A stretch of DNA of 64,000 bases, from the NCBI GenBank assembly GCA_050953085.1, contig JBMNLX010000005.1, positions 310,001 to 374,000 of the forward strand, written 5' to 3'. This document shows positions 52,307 to 60,397 of this stretch, one piece after another; the first letter of the stretch is position 1; the number at the start of each line of letters is the position of its first letter. The translations under genes and the position numbers were made by a program. The DNA comes from UBA3946 sp002385755. GTDB taxonomy: Bacteria > Bacillota_I > Bacilli_A > ML615J-28 > CAG-698. The notes below the pieces were generated by a model. That model searched no databases and had not been told where the DNA came from. It was given only the letters and a program-made list of their open reading frames with translations.

Positions 52307-52547
52307 GTTCTTAAAAGTTTCGCGCATTATCAAACGCCGGACGGTGGCCAAAGAGGCGAGCGCGACCGATAAAATCCTGGTCAACTCGCGGGTGGCCAAA
52401 CCGAGCACGCGGCTGAAAGTCGGCGACGTGATTGAGATTAATTATTATCAAAAAAAGTTAATAATCGAGGTCAAATCGCTTGACGCCGCCGCGAAAAAAG
52501 AAGATTCGAAAGAAATGTATGAAATAATTGAAATAGAAACCTCATAA
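52293..52547 (+). CDS. rqcP: S4-domain protein RqcP (YabO/HslR family)
   Basis: The 84-residue protein begins MRLDKFLKVSRIIKRRTVAKE and continues with a full S4 RNA-binding fold and KVGDVIEI, matching YabO/Hsp15. In Bacillus this protein (RqcP) works with RqcH on stalled 50S subunits in ribosome-associated quality control. It overlaps ftsH by 14 bases. In Bacillus the gene stands directly before yabP and yabQ; here those lie about 11 kb away. Confidence 0.9.
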   Translation: MRLDKFLKVSRIIKRRTVAKEASATDKILVNSRVAKPSTRLKVGDVIEINYYQKKLIIEVKSLDAAAKKEDSKEMYEIIEIETS

Positions 52548-52574
52548 CGGTTTTGCCGTTATGGGTTTTTTTTT
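52543..52574 (+). terminator. Terminator after rqcP, overlapping the stop codon
   Basis: CATAACGG pairs with CCGTTATG around a short T-rich loop, followed by nine T. The stop codon TAA lies in the left arm. Confidence 0.93.
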
Positions 52575-52679
52575 GCGCCGGGCGCCTCTTTTTATATCGA
52601 ATAAATGCAAATTAATTGTTATGGAAATAAAATTTTCGGGGAATAATATACAAGGAAAATAAAGAAAGGATGATTATGT

Positions 52680-53036
52680 ATGGAACGAACGTTCTTAGGC
52701 TTGATTATAAAAATATTGGCAACGTTTATCGCCTCCTGGATTGCATTCGGACTAATAAATGATAATACATTGTTATGGATTTTCATTGTCGCGATTACGG
52801 TGGCAATAGTAAATTACCTGGTGGGCGACTTGTTGGTGTTGCCGAGATACGGCAATGTGTCCGCCACGGTGAGCGACGCGATATTCGCGGTAATAGTTGC
52901 TTATATCATTGACCTTTTGACAGTGAATTTTTATATGACTTGGGTAAGCGGTCTGGTATTTCTTATAACAGTAGCCGTGTTCGAGTACTTTTTGCATAAG
53001 TTTATTACCGTTAGAGCCCGCGGCGCTGTTTCGTAA
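52680..53036 (+). CDS. DUF2512 (YndM-like) four-helix membrane protein
   Basis: A 118-residue integral membrane protein with four hydrophobic helices and the family segment around VNYLVGDLLVLPRYGNVSATVSDA after the second helix. DUF2512 proteins are found mainly in Bacilli and Clostridia; their role is unknown. AAGAAAGGATG precedes the start. The 132-base gap upstream holds the rqcP terminator and AT-rich sequence in which no confident promoter was seen. Confidence 0.82.
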   Translation: MERTFLGLIIKILATFIASWIAFGLINDNTLLWIFIVAITVAIVNYLVGDLLVLPRYGNVSATVSDAIFAVIVAYIIDLLTVNFYMTWVSGLVFLITVAVFEYFLHKFITVRARGAVS

Positions 53037-53085
53037 TAGTTGATTGGCAATAATTAATCGGGCGGGGCGCAGTATGCCTCGTAAT

Positions 53086-53132
53086 AAAAGGCGAAGCTAT
53101 TAAGGCGTTCTGCTTACCGGCTTCGCTTTTTT
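53086..53132 (+). terminator. Terminator after the DUF2512 gene
   Basis: GCGAAGC pairs with GCTTCGC, with A-rich and T-rich outer arms and a 22-base loop, followed by six T. The remainder of the gap (53037-53085) shows nothing recognisable. Confidence 0.75.
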
Positions 53133-53179
53133 ATTATGTCCGGCATGAAAACGTAGTTTCCGCAATTCCGTTTTATCCT

Positions 53180-53208
53180 TTGCTTGTCCACGGTTAATGT
53201 GTTATAAT
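53180..53208 (+). promoter_or_regulatory. Promoter of the phosphodiesterase-GH4-kinase-maf operon
   Basis: TTGCTT, 17-base spacer, TATAAT preceded by TGT (extended -10). The predicted leader is only about 11 bases and lacks a strong ribosome-binding site. Confidence 0.75.
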
Positions 53209-53225
53209 TATTGCGGTGTATTTAT

Positions 53226-54260
53226 ATGAGGACTAGGAGAAAGAAGTTATTATTGAAATTATTGGCGGTTGTGATGATTTTGGTCGCTTTTTGGGTTGCG
53301 ATCGCCATTATTCCGCCAAAAAAGGCAATTGAGGAAAATCCTTTTCTCGTGGCTAAGGGCGAGCGACCGATGATCGCCGCTCATCGCGGCGGGAAAAACC
53401 TAAACCCGGAAAACACGATGCTGGCGTTTGATTACGCGATTAACAATTGTCATGTCGATATTCTTGAGTTGGACTTGTGTCTTACCAAGGACGAGCGCCT
53501 GGTTGCGATTCATGATTTTACGATCAACGCCTGCAGCGACGCCGAGGAGGTTTTAGGAGAAAAGAAGGACTATTATGTCGCGGATTTCACATTGGAAGAA
53601 TTGCGGGAGTTCAATTTCGGCGCGAAATTCACGGACCGTTCCGGGAATCGGTCATACGCCGATTTGGTCGCCCCCGCGGACGAAAACCGAAAAGAAATAA
53701 TTCGCGCGGCCAAACTTAATATCGTAACCATCGAGGAGATTTTCGACGCTTATTACGATACCGATTTGCTCTTTATAATAGAAATAAAAAACGATGGCGA
53801 CCAAGGGAAAAGAGCCGCCGATATTTTGCATTCGCTCTTGACCGATAATGAGAGGTATCCCGAAAGCGATTTGTCGAGGCGCGTCGTAATCGGGACTTTT
53901 CATGACGAAATCGAACAATATCTGCGCGAGAGATACCCGGGAATATTAAGAGGCGCGAGCGTCGGCGAGGCCGCTCGGTTTATTTTGACCCAGATGTTCG
54001 GGGTTAATTTGTTTGATCGTTCCAGTTTCGTGTGCCTGCAAATCCCCGTCGCTTACGACGTTTACGGCGTTAAGTTAAATCTTGTAAGACAGACATATAT
54101 AAGGCGCGCTCACCGGCGCAATATCGCCGTGCAATACTGGACGGTTAACGACGAGGACACGATGAGAAAGTTAATCAAAGCGGGGGCGGACGCGATAATG
54201 ACCGACGACCCCGACGTATTATGCGAAGTTTTAATCGATATGGGCTATGATTTGGATTGA
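53226..54260 (+). CDS. Membrane-anchored glycerophosphodiester phosphodiesterase
   Basis: Cleaves glycerophosphodiesters to glycerol-3-phosphate and an alcohol. The 344-residue protein has one N-terminal membrane helix (about 8-29) after a basic stretch, then the barrel with His53-Arg54 (AAHRGG), Glu81 and Asp83 (ELDLCLT) and His96 (AIHDFT), the expected catalytic and calcium-binding residues, and a C-terminal NIAVQYWTVND motif. The domain should face outside, where it could act on lipoteichoic acid or lipid head-group debris. The ATG falls 17 bases after the -10, with only a weak GGTG as ribosome-binding site. Confidence 0.9.
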   Translation: MRTRRKKLLLKLLAVVMILVAFWVAIAIIPPKKAIEENPFLVAKGERPMIAAHRGGKNLNPENTMLAFDYAINNCHVDILELDLCLTKDERLVAIHDFTINACSDAEEVLGEKKDYYVADFTLEELREFNFGAKFTDRSGNRSYADLVAPADENRKEIIRAAKLNIVTIEEIFDAYYDTDLLFIIEIKNDGDQGKRAADILHSLLTDNERYPESDLSRRVVIGTFHDEIEQYLRERYPGILRGASVGEAARFILTQMFGVNLFDRSSFVCLQIPVAYDVYGVKLNLVRQTYIRRAHRRNIAVQYWTVNDEDTMRKLIKAGADAIMTDDPDVLCEVLIDMGYDLD

Positions 54261-54286
54261 AATACAAACAGGGAGGAAAATAATCA

Positions 54287-55570
54287 ATGAGAGGAATTAA
54301 AATCGCCATTATCGGCGCCGGGAGCACATACACGCCCGAGCTGATCGAAGGCATTATCAACAAAAAAGATGTTTTGCCGATTGAAAAATTGGACTTAATG
54401 GATATCGACGATCGGAAGTTAAATATCGTCGGCGGCCTTGCTCAAAGAATGATAAAAGCAGCCGGAATTCCCTGCGATACGCGCCTAACCAAATCGTTGG
54501 ACGAGGCTTTGCGGGACGCAGATTTCGCGCTATGCCAAATCAGGGTCGGGAAACTTCCCGCCCGGGTGCTGGATGAGAAAATCCCCTTGAAATATGATTT
54601 GATCGGTCAGGAAACCAACGGCATCGGCGGCTTCTTTAAAGGAATGCGCACCATACCGGTCATGCTTGAAATCGCCCGGCGCATGCGGGAACTCTGCCCC
54701 GAGGCGTGGTTGATAAACTTCACAAACCCGGCGGGCATGGTAACCGAGGCGTTGCTTAATCATACGTCAATAAAAGCAATCGGCGTGTGCAATGTCCCGA
54801 TAAATATGATCGACAGTCTCAAAAAACGCCTCAATTTGACTGAGGCGGAGATAGATTACGTCGGCCTTAATCATTTGAGTTGGATTACGTCCATCAGGTC
54901 GGGCGGGAAAGATTACCTGGACGAGGCGATAAGGCAAGGAATAAACAGCCAGGCCATGCAAAACATTCCGACAAAAGGCTTTCCGGCGGAGTTGATCAAA
55001 ACTGTCGGCGCCATACCTTCCTCATATTTGGAATATTATTATTACAAAGATTCGAAGCTGGCGAAGGTAAAAGAAGCGGAAAAAAGCCGGGGAGAGATAT
55101 GTATTGACATTGAAGAACAACTGTTACAAATATACGCGGATAGCGAGCTGCATGTCAAACCCGAGCTCCTAAGCAAAAGGGGCGGCGCCCGCTATTCGGA
55201 GGTCGCGTTAAATCTTGTCGATTCCATCTATAATGACAAGCGCGACGTTCAGGTCGTTAACGTACTCAACAACGGCGCGCTTGACTTCATGGCGGCGGAC
55301 GACGTTGTCGAGGTGCCGGCCGTTATCGGGAAGGCGGGGGCCGAGCCCGTAAAAATAAAAATCGATAACGATCACATCAAGGAAATGATGCGCCTGATTA
55401 AGGATTATGAGAAACACGCCGTCAAAGCGGCGGTGCGCGGCGACGAGGACGAGGCGATAAGGGCGCTTATCATCAACCCGTTGGTTGGCGATTACAATAA
55501 AGCGCGCGATTGTTTTCAAGAATTAAAAATGGCGCACAGGCGTTATTTGCCGCAGTTTTTTAAAGGGTGA
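54287..55570 (+). CDS. GH4 family 6-phospho-beta-glucosidase-like protein
   Basis: GH4 enzymes use NAD+, a divalent metal and a redox mechanism to hydrolyse phosphorylated glycosides. The 427-residue protein has the N-terminal nucleotide fold GAGSTYTPEL (10-19), NFTNPAG (144-150), and metal ligands Cys168 (GVCNVP) and His196 (GLNHL). The VGLNHL pattern favours the 6-phospho-beta-glucosidase branch (CelF/LicH). Such enzymes normally act downstream of a PTS permease, which is not present here. GGGAGG precedes the ATG. Confidence 0.9.
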   Translation: MRGIKIAIIGAGSTYTPELIEGIINKKDVLPIEKLDLMDIDDRKLNIVGGLAQRMIKAAGIPCDTRLTKSLDEALRDADFALCQIRVGKLPARVLDEKIPLKYDLIGQETNGIGGFFKGMRTIPVMLEIARRMRELCPEAWLINFTNPAGMVTEALLNHTSIKAIGVCNVPINMIDSLKKRLNLTEAEIDYVGLNHLSWITSIRSGGKDYLDEAIRQGINSQAMQNIPTKGFPAELIKTVGAIPSSYLEYYYYKDSKLAKVKEAEKSRGEICIDIEEQLLQIYADSELHVKPELLSKRGGARYSEVALNLVDSIYNDKRDVQVVNVLNNGALDFMAADDVVEVPAVIGKAGAEPVKIKIDNDHIKEMMRLIKDYEKHAVKAAVRGDEDEAIRALIINPLVGDYNKARDCFQELKMAHRRYLPQFFKG

Positions 55571-55574
55571 TATT

Positions 55575-56582
55575 ATGGAAAAATTTATTATGGGAGTTGA
55601 CGGCGGTAATTCCAAAACCGATTATTTTCTTTTTACCAATAAAGGAGCGTTCATTGATTATTACCGGGGGCCGACCTGCAGCCACGAGCAATTCAGAGAC
55701 GGCTATGAAGGCGCGCGCCGAGCGATGAAAGACGGCGTGTCACGTCTTCTAGACAGGCGCGCTTTAAAACCGGAAGATATCGCGGCCGCCGTGTTCGGAT
55801 TGGCCGGCGTCGATACCCCAAACCAAAAGGAGAACATTGAAAAAATCGTTGCCGAAATGGGTTTTTCCCGCTTTAAAGTCGTGAATGACTCATTTTTGGG
55901 CATTAAAGCGAATACCGAGAAAGGTTACGGCGTTTGCTCGATTAACGGCACCGGGACGTCCTGCGGCGCCATCGACAAGCGCGGGAATTATTTGCAGGTG
56001 GGCGGCATCGGTTGGATTGTTGGCGACGACGCGGGCGGTGGTTATATCGCCCGTTTGGCGGTTCGGTCAGTATATCTCGCCGCTTATCGGATGGGAAAAG
56101 CGACATCGTTAACCGATATCGTGATGGGAAAACTAGGCGTTAGCGATAAGTATTACTTAATGGAAGCCATCAGCGAGGCCGTGACCAAACGTAAGATGGA
56201 CTACACCGACCTCACACTCGCCGTTTTCACGGAAGCGGAAAAAGGCGACGCCGTCGCTCAAGAGATTTTAAGGTCGGTTGGGGTCAGCTGCGCTCAGGCC
56301 GTCTCCGGCGCGATTTTAAATATGGATTTTGACCCGCCGGTCGAGGTCGTGCTCGCCGGGAGCGTTTGGGTAAAGGGCGCATCCCCGATAATGATAAAAG
56401 CTTTCGAGGATGAAATCGCGAAAAACGTTCAAAAGGAATTCCGGGTGTTGTTTTTGGAAGTCCCGCCGGCTACCGGCGCCGTTATTTGGGCTTTGGAACT
56501 TGCTAACGGCGCGTTTCCCGACTTCGAAAAACGCAAACAAATCATCAAAACGGTAAGCGAATATTTAGAAGCGGAGTTATAG
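55575..56582 (+). CDS. BadF/BadG-type sugar kinase (N-acetylglucosamine kinase-like)
   Basis: A 335-residue ASKHA-fold kinase with phosphate-1 motif GVDGGNSKTD (7-16), adenosine/phosphate-2 region SINGTGTSCGA and a GWIVGDDAGGGYIA loop. The family includes eukaryote-like N-acetylglucosamine kinase and BadF ATPases. Its place 4 bases after the GH4 gene fits a role in phosphorylating a sugar released from a glycoside. Substrate inferred, not shown. Confidence 0.82.
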   Translation: MEKFIMGVDGGNSKTDYFLFTNKGAFIDYYRGPTCSHEQFRDGYEGARRAMKDGVSRLLDRRALKPEDIAAAVFGLAGVDTPNQKENIEKIVAEMGFSRFKVVNDSFLGIKANTEKGYGVCSINGTGTSCGAIDKRGNYLQVGGIGWIVGDDAGGGYIARLAVRSVYLAAYRMGKATSLTDIVMGKLGVSDKYYLMEAISEAVTKRKMDYTDLTLAVFTEAEKGDAVAQEILRSVGVSCAQAVSGAILNMDFDPPVEVVLAGSVWVKGASPIMIKAFEDEIAKNVQKEFRVLFLEVPPATGAVIWALELANGAFPDFEKRKQIIKTVSEYLEAEL

Positions 56583-56583
56583 A

Positions 56584-57150
56584 ATGAAAGTCGTGCTTGC
56601 TTCCCAATCTCCCCGCCGTCGCGAATTGATGCGGCGCTTGGGGTTTGATTACATAACCGCGACTGCCGACGTTAACGAAGATAATAACAATCGCGTCGTG
56701 CCGCGGGAGTATGCGCGGGAAACGGCGTTAAAAAAAGCGGAAGCTGTTATGCCCAAGCATCCCGATTCGCTTGTCGTCGCGGCGGATACGATCGTCGCGC
56801 TGGACGAGAGAATTCTCGGGAAACCCCGAAGTAATGAGGAGGCGAAAGAGATGCTCGCGTTATTAAGCGGCCGCCATCATTTTGTTTATACGGGCGTCGC
56901 GCTTGGGTTTCGCGGCGTGTGCCGATCTTTTGTCGAGAAGACGAAAGTGTTTGTCTCGGAGTTGAGTCCGGACGAAATCGCGGAATATATCCGGACCGGG
57001 GAGCCTTTTGACAAGGCAGGAGCCTACGGCATCCAAGGAGCTTTCGGTAAATTCATCCGTCGGATTGAGGGCGATTATTATAATGTCATGGGGTTGCCGA
57101 TCAACCGACTGTACCGGGAGATAAAAAAAATAATGTCGAAAAAACGATAA
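56584..57150 (+). CDS. maf: Maf family nucleotide pyrophosphatase
   Basis: Maf proteins hydrolyse dTTP/UTP or modified nucleotides and are linked to septum control in Bacillus. The 188-residue protein begins MKVVLASQSPRRRELM and has VVAADTIVALD, GKPRSNEEAKEML and KAGAYGIQGAFGKFI. The gene starts one base after the kinase stop and ends the operon. Confidence 0.94.
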   Translation: MKVVLASQSPRRRELMRRLGFDYITATADVNEDNNNRVVPREYARETALKKAEAVMPKHPDSLVVAADTIVALDERILGKPRSNEEAKEMLALLSGRHHFVYTGVALGFRGVCRSFVEKTKVFVSELSPDEIAEYIRTGEPFDKAGAYGIQGAFGKFIRRIEGDYYNVMGLPINRLYREIKKIMSKKR

Positions 57151-57178
57151 CGGAAAAACAAAAAAACAGATTTTTCCG

Positions 57179-57204
57179 GCGTTGACAATGTCGGCGCTTT
57201 TTTT
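57179..57204 (+). terminator. Terminator after maf
   Basis: GCGTTGAC pairs with GTCGGCGC (two G-T pairs) around a 3-base loop, followed by seven T. A further small hairpin (CGGAAAAA / TTTTTCCG) precedes it. Confidence 0.8.
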
Positions 57205-57235
57205 AACGCTTTAGTATTTAAATATTTCGATTAAA

Positions 57236-57271
57236 AAACTACTTTTTTGAGCCGAGCCAAAAAAGTAGTTT
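57236..57271 (-). terminator. Terminator of the hslO-M42 operon
   Basis: AAACTACTTTTTT pairs with AAAAAAGTAGTTT (13 bp) around a 10-base loop. Read on the minus strand it lies just past the M42 stop and ends in T-rich sequence. The arms would also supply a T tract on the plus strand. Confidence 0.82.
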
Positions 57272-57276
57272 GCTTT

Positions 57277-58284
57277 TTAAGTCAAATAGCCGATAATCAG
57301 GCGAATCGTGTTATTCACGGCGTCAAGATGGGTTCTTTCCATCCCGTGCGAAGCGCTGACGCCGGGCCCGATTAACGCTCCCCTAATATTGTTTCCGCTT
57401 CTTAAGGCTGCCGAAACATCGGAACCGTAATAAGGATAAATATCAAGGGCATAATTTAATTGCAATTCCTGGGCTTTTTTCACCAGGTTGTTGGTCATAT
57501 CGAAATCATAGGGGCTGAAACTATCTTTGGCGCAGATCGAAACGTCATATTCGGTACAACTTAAATCGTCGCCGACGCACCCCATATCGACCGCGATCAA
57601 TTCGTCGACTTCGGGAATGGCGGAAGCGCCGTGCCCGACTTCCTCGTACGCAGTGATAATAATCTTGACATTATATTTTAACTCCAACCGCTTTTCGATT
57701 ATCTCGTCAATCACCGAGAAAAGAATGGCGACGCTGATTTTATCATCGAGGAATCTTGACTTAATAAACCCGCTTTCCGTTATTACAGTTTTGGGCTCCA
57801 CGGAAATAAAATCACCCGGGGCGATGCCCAGCTTTAGAACGTCGTCTTTGCTTTTAACTTTTTCGTCCAGGCGGACGTGCATGTTGTCTTCCTTGCGTTC
57901 GAGCGTCGTTGCGTTTCTATAAACATGAATGGAAGGACTGTTCGAAAGAAAAGTCCCGGTATAAGTCTTACCGCCGCGGGTAAGGACGTAACAATACTCC
58001 CCGTCGTAAGTCGGCAGCAGCGGTCCGCCGATAACGGTGAATTTTAGGGTTCCGTCGGAATTGATGCTTTTAATCATCGCGCCCAGAGTGTCGACATGGG
58101 CGCATAAACCGACGGTGTGGTCGTTTTTGCCGGCGAAGTCAATGATCAAATTGCCTTTTGGCGAGAAATGATATTTTAAGTCGCGTTTCCCGCATTCTTC
58201 ACCAAGAAACTTCATGATGTTTTTTGTATAGCCGCTCGGGCTGGGAATCGCCAGTAATTCCCGGGCGAACTCCAAAGTTTTCAT
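57277..58284 (-). CDS. M42 family aminopeptidase
   Basis: A 335-residue cytoplasmic metallopeptidase of the M42/M20-like group that trims peptides. It has the metal and catalytic residues in LCAHVDTLG, SRFLDDKIS, TAYEEVGHGAS (the catalytic Glu pair), VDMG and ASHGMERTH. Length matches the family. It overlaps hslO by 4 bases and is cotranscribed with it. Confidence 0.92.
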   Translation of the reverse strand: MKTLEFARELLAIPSPSGYTKNIMKFLGEECGKRDLKYHFSPKGNLIIDFAGKNDHTVGLCAHVDTLGAMIKSINSDGTLKFTVIGGPLLPTYDGEYCYVLTRGGKTYTGTFLSNSPSIHVYRNATTLERKEDNMHVRLDEKVKSKDDVLKLGIAPGDFISVEPKTVITESGFIKSRFLDDKISVAILFSVIDEIIEKRLELKYNVKIIITAYEEVGHGASAIPEVDELIAVDMGCVGDDLSCTEYDVSICAKDSFSPYDFDMTNNLVKKAQELQLNYALDIYPYYGSDVSAALRSGNNIRGALIGPGVSASHGMERTHLDAVNNTIRLIIGYLT

Positions 58285-59147
58285 CTTAAACCCTCCTTAA
58301 TATTTTTCAATTCGTCCTTATCAAAATTGTACGCGGAACGGCAATAATGGCAGACGACTTCTGCCTTGCCGTCCGTTTCTATAATGTCTTCTATCTCCTC
58401 GGCGCCTAACGTAGCGATGCCGCGGGCGAAAGACTCTTTATTGCATGGACATTTAAACACAGCCGGAATTGTTTCAAGGATTTGAAAATTCCCCTTGAAA
58501 AGCGTCTCCATAAGATCTTCCAAGCGCTCGTGACGCAACAATAACCGGGACATTTCCTTAAGTTGATTTTCCATGCTTTCGATCATCACAATATCTTCCT
58601 CCGTGGCGCTCGGCATTAGCTGGATGATAATGCCCCCGCATATTTCGGCCGTATTGTCTTCTTTTATCGTGACGCCGAGGCTGACGAGCGACGGCGTTTG
58701 CTCGCTGTGAAGGAAGTAGTAAGTGAAATCTTTCGCTAGGTTCCCCGTCTGCAAGGGAACGGTCGACGTGTACATTTCCCTTAACCGCAAATCTTTGATC
58801 ACGTCAATATAACCGTTATAACCAATCGTTATCACGTCGTCCAATTTTCCTTCGCGGCTGAAATGAACGTGGGGATTGTTTACGTAGCCGCGCACCTCGC
58901 CCCTTGCGTTGCCGTCGGCGATTATTAGCCCGATCGGCCCGTTGCCGTCGATTTTTACCGTCAGCGCTTCCTCGTCCTTTAACATCGCCCCCATCATCAA
59001 GGTAATGGTCAAGGTTTTTCCCAAGACCGAGGCCGCGCTCGGCCATAAGTCGTGAATTTCAATCGCCTTGTTACAGACATTGGTGGTTCTCGCCAGGTAG
59101 CAGCGAACGTTTCTGTTATTAACTAATGATTTAAGCAAGTAGTCCAT
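58281..59147 (-). CDS. hslO: Hsp33 redox-regulated chaperone
   Basis: Holdase activated when its zinc cysteines are oxidised. The 288-residue protein has the N-terminal dimerisation domain (LGKTLTITLMMGAMLK, GNGPIGLIIADGNARGEVRGY) and the redox switch Cys233-x-Cys235 and Cys266-x2-Cys269 (CPC...CHYC). The leader contains GAGGT. In Bacillus hslO also lies near ftsH. Presence in an anaerobe suggests a need for oxidative stress defence. Confidence 0.95.
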   Translation of the reverse strand: MDYLLKSLVNNRNVRCYLARTTNVCNKAIEIHDLWPSAASVLGKTLTITLMMGAMLKDEEALTVKIDGNGPIGLIIADGNARGEVRGYVNNPHVHFSREGKLDDVITIGYNGYIDVIKDLRLREMYTSTVPLQTGNLAKDFTYYFLHSEQTPSLVSLGVTIKEDNTAEICGGIIIQLMPSATEEDIVMIESMENQLKEMSRLLLRHERLEDLMETLFKGNFQILETIPAVFKCPCNKESFARGIATLGAEEIEDIIETDGKAEVVCHYCRSAYNFDKDELKNIKEGLR

Positions 59148-59167
59148 TTTTCATAACCTCGGGTAAT

Positions 59168-59173
59168 ATTATA
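59168..59173 (-). promoter_or_regulatory. Extended -10 promoter of hslO
   Basis: On the minus strand TGTTATAAT, about 20 bases before the hslO start; -35 is weak (GTTATG at 17 bases). Confidence 0.55.
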
Positions 59174-59226
59174 ACATATTTTCAGCGAATCATAACTTTT
59201 TCTCATTACTTATTAAAATGATTTTG

Positions 59227-59255
59227 TTCACTTTTCGGCGCTTTTGTGGTACAAT
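59227..59255 (+). promoter_or_regulatory. Promoter of the YcxB-like gene
   Basis: TTCACT, 17-base spacer, TACAAT preceded by TGG (extended -10); AGGTGA in the leader is the ribosome-binding site. Confidence 0.65.
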
Positions 59256-59279
59256 ATATAAAAGAAAACAGGTGATAGC

Positions 59280-59837
59280 ATGGATAAAATATTGGTAAAA
59301 AGCAAATACGATGAAAAAATGCACCGGAAATTTTATTTGTTCCATATGTTTCGGAAATCTTACTCAATTTATTTCTTATTTATCGCCGTTGCCTTAGCGT
59401 TTTTTTTGGCGATAAGGGCATCTTTGAAAGTTACCGACGCGACGGACATTAATCTTTATATCATTTGGGGCTTTACGGCTTTGGTTCTCGGGATGGTCCC
59501 GACATTCACTTTTGGCAGAATCAACGCCATTATCAGGCAAAACCGAAAAGAGCGCGGCGACAGATTGGAAATCATCGAGATTACCAAGGCTAAGATCGTC
59601 CGCTTTATCGAGGGGTTGGAAGGAAAAGCCGTTTTGGGATGGGAGTATTTCGAGAGCGTCTACGAAACAGAAACATGCTTTTATATGTATATTGATAAAG
59701 ATCGGGGATTGATTATCAAGAAGGATGATATTGTTGAAGGGTCGCCGGAAATACTTCGCAAATTGGCGCAGAATAATTTGAAACCCAACCGTCGCGGAAA
59801 AGTAAAGTTTAAACAATTATTTAAGGAAGAAAAATGA
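59280..59837 (+). CDS. YcxB-like membrane protein
   Basis: A 185-residue protein with two N-terminal membrane helices (about 27-46 and 60-79) followed by a cytoplasmic domain with a YcxB-like pattern (LGWEYFESVYETETCFYMYIDKDRG, split as W-x-x-hydrophobic, ETE, YMYID, then IIKK). YcxB-like proteins are common in Firmicutes and their role is unknown. It overlaps the next gene by 4 bases. Confidence 0.62.
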   Translation: MDKILVKSKYDEKMHRKFYLFHMFRKSYSIYFLFIAVALAFFLAIRASLKVTDATDINLYIIWGFTALVLGMVPTFTFGRINAIIRQNRKERGDRLEIIEITKAKIVRFIEGLEGKAVLGWEYFESVYETETCFYMYIDKDRGLIIKKDDIVEGSPEILRKLAQNNLKPNRRGKVKFKQLFKEEK

Positions 59838-60364
59838 TAAATCACCAAGACTATCGCGCATATGTGATGCAAAACGATGATTTTATCAAGATGTTAAAGG
59901 AAAACAAAATAAAAATCTATGACCGGTTCTATGACGTCATCGTAGTTTTGGATCATATAAGCGAGCGAGCGGAAGCGGGCGAAAAGATTGGCGAAGATTT
60001 ACTCGTAATTTTTGAAGTCGGTTTTTCCTTTTTGCACGAACAACTGGAGGAAACCAAGCTGTATTATGAAAAGTATTTTCGAAGAAATATCGCCTCCTTC
60101 CGGGAATACGACGCGCTCGTGAATTATTTGCTTTATTTAAGCGATTTGGAGGACACGTTAAAGGATAAAGATTTGTATAATGACGAGACGAGAGGCGTCA
60201 TCAGGGGTATAACTGAGAAAATAGAGAATATTATTCGAGAGCAAAAACCGAGCGAACCGGAAATTTTTGATGAATTTAATATCCTGCTTGAAGGATATAT
60301 CCCCGTGGGGACATTGACCACATTGGAAGTATTCGCTTTAATCGGCGAGGAACTGAACTTATAA
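59834..60364 (+). CDS. Unknown acidic helical protein
   Basis: I do not recognise this 176-residue soluble protein. It looks entirely helical and acidic, with an N-terminal YVMQNDDFIKMLKENKIKIYDRF and repeated Glu/Asp-rich helices; no membrane segment, cysteine or catalytic motif. The 4-base overlap with the YcxB-like gene implies joint expression and perhaps a complex. The operon ends in a hairpin shared with lysS. Confidence 0.65.
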   Translation: MINHQDYRAYVMQNDDFIKMLKENKIKIYDRFYDVIVVLDHISERAEAGEKIGEDLLVIFEVGFSFLHEQLEETKLYYEKYFRRNIASFREYDALVNYLLYLSDLEDTLKDKDLYNDETRGVIRGITEKIENIIREQKPSEPEIFDEFNILLEGYIPVGTLTTLEVFALIGEELNL

Positions 60365-60397
60365 AAAAAGCCGTTCAAAATGACGGCTATTTTTTTA
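60363..60397. terminator. Bidirectional terminator between the unknown gene and lysS
   Basis: AGCCGT pairs with ACGGCT, flanked by A7 on one side and T7 on the other, so both strands read a stem followed by a T run. The lysS stop codon overlaps the distal arm. Confidence 0.85.

Noticed and set aside
53037..53179. A structured RNA gene in the GC-rich stretch after the DUF2512 gene
   Set aside because: The only clear structure is the GCGAAGC/GCTTCGC terminator; the rest has no recognisable fold.
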